Shown: piece by piece, positions 21,684-24,674 of the stretch
Position numbering within the stretch: position 1 is the first letter of the stretch
Layout of the letters: each line of letters begins with the position of its first letter
Assembly: GCA_033763635.1 (NCBI GenBank)
Contig: JANRKG010000453.1
Span: 1 to 24,674 of the forward strand
Reading direction: 5' to 3'
DNA length: 24,674 nucleotides
From: JANRKG01 sp033763635
GTDB lineage: Bacteria; Cyanobacteriota; Cyanobacteriia; GCF-001939115
Translations under genes and position numbers: made by a program
The notes under the pieces: generated by a model
The model's database searches: none
Seen by the model: only the letters and a program-made list of their open reading frames with translations
What the model was told of the DNA's origin: nothing

Positions 21684-22391
21684 ATGAATTCCCAGGCCAG
21701 ATCCACTGAAAGTTCTATCCCAAGTTCTGTTGAGCCTCCTGAACGGTCAACATCAGAAGCATTTGATTTGTTCAACGAAATTTCGATCAATCAAATGCCA
21801 ACAGAACCTCCTACGGATGAGCCGGATCAGCACCATTCTGATGACCTGGCAATTTATGCTGCGACCCTTTCCATTGATGATGTGGCCAGGGAAGCGGAGC
21901 AGGCCGCCGAGCAGATGCTTCCCCAGGCGAGGCGATATTACATTCAGGGGATTATTCAGGGCCAACATGCCTATCTGATCACCAACCTGTTAGATGGCAT
22001 TTCCCAAACCCTCCTCCAGCCCCAAATGGTTTGGACGGTCGGACGCAATCGGCAGGTGGCAATTGCCCTCTATGACAAGGGCTTGTCCCGCCGCCATGCG
22101 GTCATTCAATATATTTCTCGAAAAGGCTTTTGCTTAATTGACCTGAACAGCACAAATGGCACCTATGTCAATAACGTGCGGATTAAGCATCGTCACCTCC
22201 TGATTGATGGCGACTGTGTTCAGATGGGAAGTACTGCGTTTATCTTCTACATCAGCCAACGCTGCAAGACGATGGATGCCATTCACCCAGAGGTACTGGC
22301 CCGTCTGAACCGCCCTGAACCGAAACGCCTTCCTCCCGAATTCCTGGCCCTGGAAGAACCAGAAGTGGTTTTTAACCATATTACGGAATAA
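21684..22391 (+). CDS. FHA-domain protein
   Basis: 235 residues. Residues 1-80 are Ser/Pro/Glu-rich and look disordered, with an acidic helix (DDVAREAEQAAEQML, 65-79). The forkhead-associated domain spans about 85-195: VWTVGRN (Gly120-Arg121), GLSRRHAVIQY (Ser135, His138) and DLNSTNGTYVNN (Asn158-Gly159), the three phosphothreonine-binding segments. It should read phospho-Thr on a partner protein from a Ser/Thr kinase. The C-terminus (KTMDAIHPEVLARLNRPEPKRL) is charged and has no recognised domain. No membrane segment. The ATG at 21684 starts a typical leader. It is followed by the DUF2791-type ATPase gene after 121 nt on the same strand. Confidence 0.92.
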   Translation: MNSQARSTESSIPSSVEPPERSTSEAFDLFNEISINQMPTEPPTDEPDQHHSDDLAIYAATLSIDDVAREAEQAAEQMLPQARRYYIQGIIQGQHAYLITNLLDGISQTLLQPQMVWTVGRNRQVAIALYDKGLSRRHAVIQYISRKGFCLIDLNSTNGTYVNNVRIKHRHLLIDGDCVQMGSTAFIFYISQRCKTMDAIHPEVLARLNRPEPKRLPPEFLALEEPEVVFNHITE

Positions 22392-22427
22392 TGCCCCAGT
22401 TCTGTTTGTTTTTTGAATCCAGATTGA

Positions 22428-22436
22428 TGCTATAAC
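22428..22436 (+). promoter_or_regulatory. Candidate extended -10 promoter of the ATPase gene
   Basis: TGCTATAAC is an extended -10 (TGn plus TATAAC) 76 nt before the ATG at 22513. TTGTTT at 22406-22411 would be a -35 at a somewhat long 19-nt spacing. If real, the ATPase has its own promoter, separate from the FHA gene. Confidence 0.35.
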
Positions 22437-22512
22437 GGTCTAGACATCCTCAGGAAATAGTACATTTGTGTCTTGAGTTTGTCTTGACCTGACGCGATCG
22501 GCTCAAATTTTC

Positions 22513-23841
22513 ATGGCAACCGCAAAGATTCCTAAACGTGTGTCCACGGGTTTAATCAATGCTCTGGGGGCAGGAGTGGTGCCCAGGGTGGGGCTAGAAC
22601 ATATTGCCGTAGGGCGAGAAACGGAAATCAAGACGCTGTTGCAAGATCTCAGCAACATTGGGGAAGGGGGAGCAGCCTTTCGGTTTGTTGTGGGTCGGTA
22701 TGGAGCGGGAAAAAGCTTTATCCTGCAACTGATTCGCAACCAGGCGATGGAACAGGGCTTTGTTGTGGCCGATGCCGACCTCTCTCCAGAGCGGAAACTG
22801 GCGGGAGGTGGCGGGAGTAGCGTTGCTACCTATCGCGCTCTGATGCAAAATTTGTCTACCAAGATTCGCCCGGAGGGAGGTGCCTTAGCTCCCATTCTAG
22901 AGCGCTGGATCGCAGGGATTCAAACTCAGGTCGCAGAGGAAACGGGCAAGCGCCCCAATGATGAAGGGTTTGACGATCAGGTGGAGGCGAAAATCCGGGA
23001 AGTCGTCAAGCAAATGGAAGACCTGGTGAATGGGTTTGAGTTTGCAAACGTGATCATCGCCTACTGGGTTGGTTATCGAACAGACGACGAGACGAAAAAG
23101 GATGCGGCATTGCGCTGGTTACGGGGGGAGTTTGCAACGAAAACAGAGGCACGGGCGGCGTTAGGGGTCCGGGTGATCATTGATGATGAGAACTGGTACG
23201 ACTACCTCAAGGTACTCGCGAAGTTTGTGGCAGGGATTGGTTATCAGGGGATGCTGATCCTGCTGGATGAAGCGGTGCATCTTTACAAAATTACAACAGC
23301 CGTTTCTCGTCAGAATAACTATGACAAGTTGCTGCTGATGTTCAATGATGCCATGCAGGGCCGTACCTCCCACCTGGGGATATTGATTGGGGGAACGCCA
23401 CAGTTTATTGAGGATTCGCGACGGGGATTATACAGTGACCCCGCATGGCAACGGCGCACCACTAAAAGCCGCTTTGTGAAAGCGGGGTTTCAGGATCTAT
23501 CCGGGCCTGTTGTGCAGTTGGAGCCTTTGACGCGATCGGAAATTTTGAAGCTATTGGAACGACTGGCAGACGTACACTATCATCACTATGGTTCGCAAAC
23601 TTCTGTCAAAGTGGCTGACCTGGAAGCCTTTCTTCAGGAAATCGTGAAACGCCTGGGGGCGGAAGCTCTCTTAACTCCAGGAGAAATCGTGCGGGATTTT
23701 ATGAGTGTTTTAGGCGTGTTACACCAAAATCCCAAACTCTCCTTGCATCAGGTGATTAGTGGTTCAGGCTTGCAAACAACTGCCTCTAAACAGGGCTTGA
23801 AAACCGATGACAGTGGGGAGTTTGCAGAGTTTACGGTTTAA
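22513..23841 (+). CDS. P-loop ATPase of the DUF2791 (BrxD/SngB-like) type
   Basis: 442 residues of a large AAA/STAND-like ATPase. The N-terminus has RVGLEHIAVGRETEIKTLLQ, typical of AAA modules with a GRE motif. Walker A is GRYGAGKS (61-68), Walker B is MLILLDEAVHLY (Asp252, Glu253), and a sensor-like strand GILIGGTPQFIED lies at about 289-301. It is followed by RRGLYSDPAWQRR and a helical C-terminus with TPGEIVRDFMSVL. This organisation matches the DUF2791 family, seen as BrxD in some BREX phage-defence loci and as an ATPase beside TerB-domain and helicase proteins. None of those partners is within the window, so the role is open. Convergent with the peptidoglycan-binding gene, with 9 nt between the stops. 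Confidence 0.85.
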   Translation: MATAKIPKRVSTGLINALGAGVVPRVGLEHIAVGRETEIKTLLQDLSNIGEGGAAFRFVVGRYGAGKSFILQLIRNQAMEQGFVVADADLSPERKLAGGGGSSVATYRALMQNLSTKIRPEGGALAPILERWIAGIQTQVAEETGKRPNDEGFDDQVEAKIREVVKQMEDLVNGFEFANVIIAYWVGYRTDDETKKDAALRWLRGEFATKTEARAALGVRVIIDDENWYDYLKVLAKFVAGIGYQGMLILLDEAVHLYKITTAVSRQNNYDKLLLMFNDAMQGRTSHLGILIGGTPQFIEDSRRGLYSDPAWQRRTTKSRFVKAGFQDLSGPVVQLEPLTRSEILKLLERLADVHYHHYGSQTSVKVADLEAFLQEIVKRLGAEALLTPGEIVRDFMSVLGVLHQNPKLSLHQVISGSGLQTTASKQGLKTDDSGEFAEFTV

Positions 23842-23850
23842 GCCCGTAAC

Positions 23851-24417
23851 TTACCACCACCGTCGTTGATTGATATACCAATCCCGTTTTTCAGGTGGAC
23901 AGGGGAGGGGCTTTCCTTCTCGCAGGACCGTCCAGGTGATAGGTCCCACCACGCCATCCTGCCAGAGTTTGTGCGCTTTTTGAAACTCCAACACCGCCTG
24001 TTTAGTATCTGGCCCAAACACCCCGTCTCTCGGTGTGCCAAACCCGTATAATTTCAACAAGCCTTGCAGGTCATGCACATCCGCTCCGCGATGGCCCTGG
24101 CGGAGGACTCGCACGCCTGATTTAATCTCTTGCATTAACCAGGCCCATGTTTGGACACCGACAACCCCATCAATTCTCAAACCGTGATGTTTTTGAAACG
24201 CCTTCACGGCAGCTTCCGTAATATATCCAAAATTACTATCTATTTTCAATTTATACCCATGAGCACACAGCAACTCCTGGAGTTCGGCAACTGCCGGACC
24301 TGAATCCCAGGGGTATAGGGTTGGATGATCGATCACGGAGCGACCCTCCCCTTGCAGTAAAAAATAAAAAATTACGTTCCCATCATAGTATTCCTTTCTG
24401 GAAGCACTATCTGTCAT
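23851..24417 (-). CDS. Protein with two peptidoglycan-binding (PG_binding_1) domains
   Basis: 188 residues. Two copies of the PG_binding_1 helical domain are visible: about 38-95 (GPAVAELQELLCAHGYKLKIDSNFGYITEAAVKAFQKHHGLRIDGVVG) and about 106-170 (RGADVHDLQGLLKLYGFG, then GVFGPDTKQAVLEFQKAHKL and DGVVGPITWTVL). Both keep the D/N-G-x-x-G-x-x-T core. No catalytic domain follows; the tail is short and basic with a terminal Trp pair. The N-terminus is not a clear signal peptide, although residues 15-21 are hydrophobic. It probably binds cell-wall glycan if exported. It lies 16 nt after an EAL gene on the same strand. Confidence 0.88.
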   Translation of the reverse strand: MTDSASRKEYYDGNVIFYFLLQGEGRSVIDHPTLYPWDSGPAVAELQELLCAHGYKLKIDSNFGYITEAAVKAFQKHHGLRIDGVVGVQTWAWLMQEIKSGVRVLRQGHRGADVHDLQGLLKLYGFGTPRDGVFGPDTKQAVLEFQKAHKLWQDGVVGPITWTVLREGKPLPCPPEKRDWYINQRRWW

Positions 24418-24433
24418 TCATTTAGAAATAATG

Positions 24434-24674
24434 TCAGGGTAGAATTTGCCGATCGCCTGGATTTACCGGAAACTGATCTGGCAGGCTTTCAATTTCTCTG
24501 GCAGGAAGAGGTTTTGAGAACAAATACCCTTGAGCAAAGTCACATTTAAGGGAACGAAGTTGAGCCAGTTGCTTCGGGGTTTCGACCCCCTCCGCGATCA
24601 CCTCCATCCCCAGGTTCCAGGCCAGGTTGACGATCGCCCTCACTAATTCCAGTTTTTCGCCATCGCGATCGATC
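24434..24674 (-). CDS. EAL-domain protein, C-terminal fragment cut by the window edge
   Basis: Only the last 79 codons are present; the frame is open through the right edge (IDRDGEKLELVRAIV at the start). The EAL signature region is intact: NLGMEVIAEGVETPKQL and the closing CDFAQGYLFSKPLP. Such domains hydrolyse cyclic di-GMP. The catalytic ExL is upstream, outside the window, so activity cannot be judged, and N-terminal sensor or GGDEF domains may be attached. The apparent start at 24643 is a GTG inside the domain and not a real N-terminus. The stop is 16 nt before the peptidoglycan-binding-protein gene, so the two probably share a transcript. Confidence 0.92.
   Translation of the reverse strand, partial: IDRDGEKLELVRAIVNLAWNLGMEVIAEGVETPKQLAQLRSLKCDFAQGYLFSKPLPAREIESLPDQFPVNPGDRQILP

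Overview
The window looks like a piece of a filamentous cyanobacterial chromosome. The evidence is scattered HIP1 octamers (GCGATCGC, for example at 2656, 10967, 12479 and 21146), many more GATCG cores, and short GGGTAAT/GGGCAGA-type repeats between genes. The gene content agrees: NADPH glutamate synthase, the long ribosome-hibernation factor LrtA, a thylakoid-lumen type pentapeptide protein, an FdC2-like ferredoxin, and a PatX-like RGSGR peptide. Genus cannot be assigned from this sequence. No phage, IS element, CRISPR array or transfer boundary is visible.

Layout. 1-6116 (+): gltB (its 5' end lies outside the window) and gltD. 6117-6656: a repeat-rich spacer around a small orphan gene. 6657-8255 (-): a Pro/Lys-rich single-pass membrane protein. 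8489-9709 (+): a lipoprotein metallophosphoesterase. 9863-11791 (+): a kinase-fold/TPR membrane protein whose three catalytic residues are replaced. 11801-11998 (-): a 65-residue PatX-like peptide with a TCCGGA (DIF1-like) element upstream. 12235-13335 (-): HU and lipB. 13624-14983 (+): hpf/lrtA and the lumenal pentapeptide protein. 15016-15711 (-): an SGNH hydrolase. 16022-16093 (-): tRNA-Gly(GCC). 16161-17033 (-): a ferredoxin/metallo-beta-lactamase fusion. 17184-17708 (+): a DUF2062 membrane protein. 17744-19934 (-): a likely four-gene operon of DCC thiol oxidoreductase, class I amidotransferase hydrolase, C-terminally extended [2Fe-2S] ferredoxin and nuclease-fold lipoprotein. 20168-21490 (+): a membrane adenylate cyclase. 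21684-22391 (+): an FHA protein. 22513-23841 (+): a DUF2791-type P-loop ATPase. 23851-24674 (-): a peptidoglycan-binding-domain protein and the C-terminus of an EAL protein cut by the right edge.

The genes are mostly ordinary housekeeping and signalling functions in short transcription units. The most notable item is the patX-like locus. It is a short hydrophobic-leader peptide carrying the exact HetR-binding pentapeptide RGSGR, with a TCCGGA element about 50 nt upstream and no GTA-N8-TAC (NtcA) site seen. That combination is what is described for PatX in filamentous strains without heterocysts. Other items worth attention are the pseudokinase-TPR protein, the nuclease-fold lipoprotein with altered active-site residues, an apparently stand-alone DUF2791 ATPase, and repeats of the TGGGTAA type that begin directly at the stop codons of three genes.

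All identifications come from reading motifs by eye. No database search was run, and functional statements beyond the motifs are inference.
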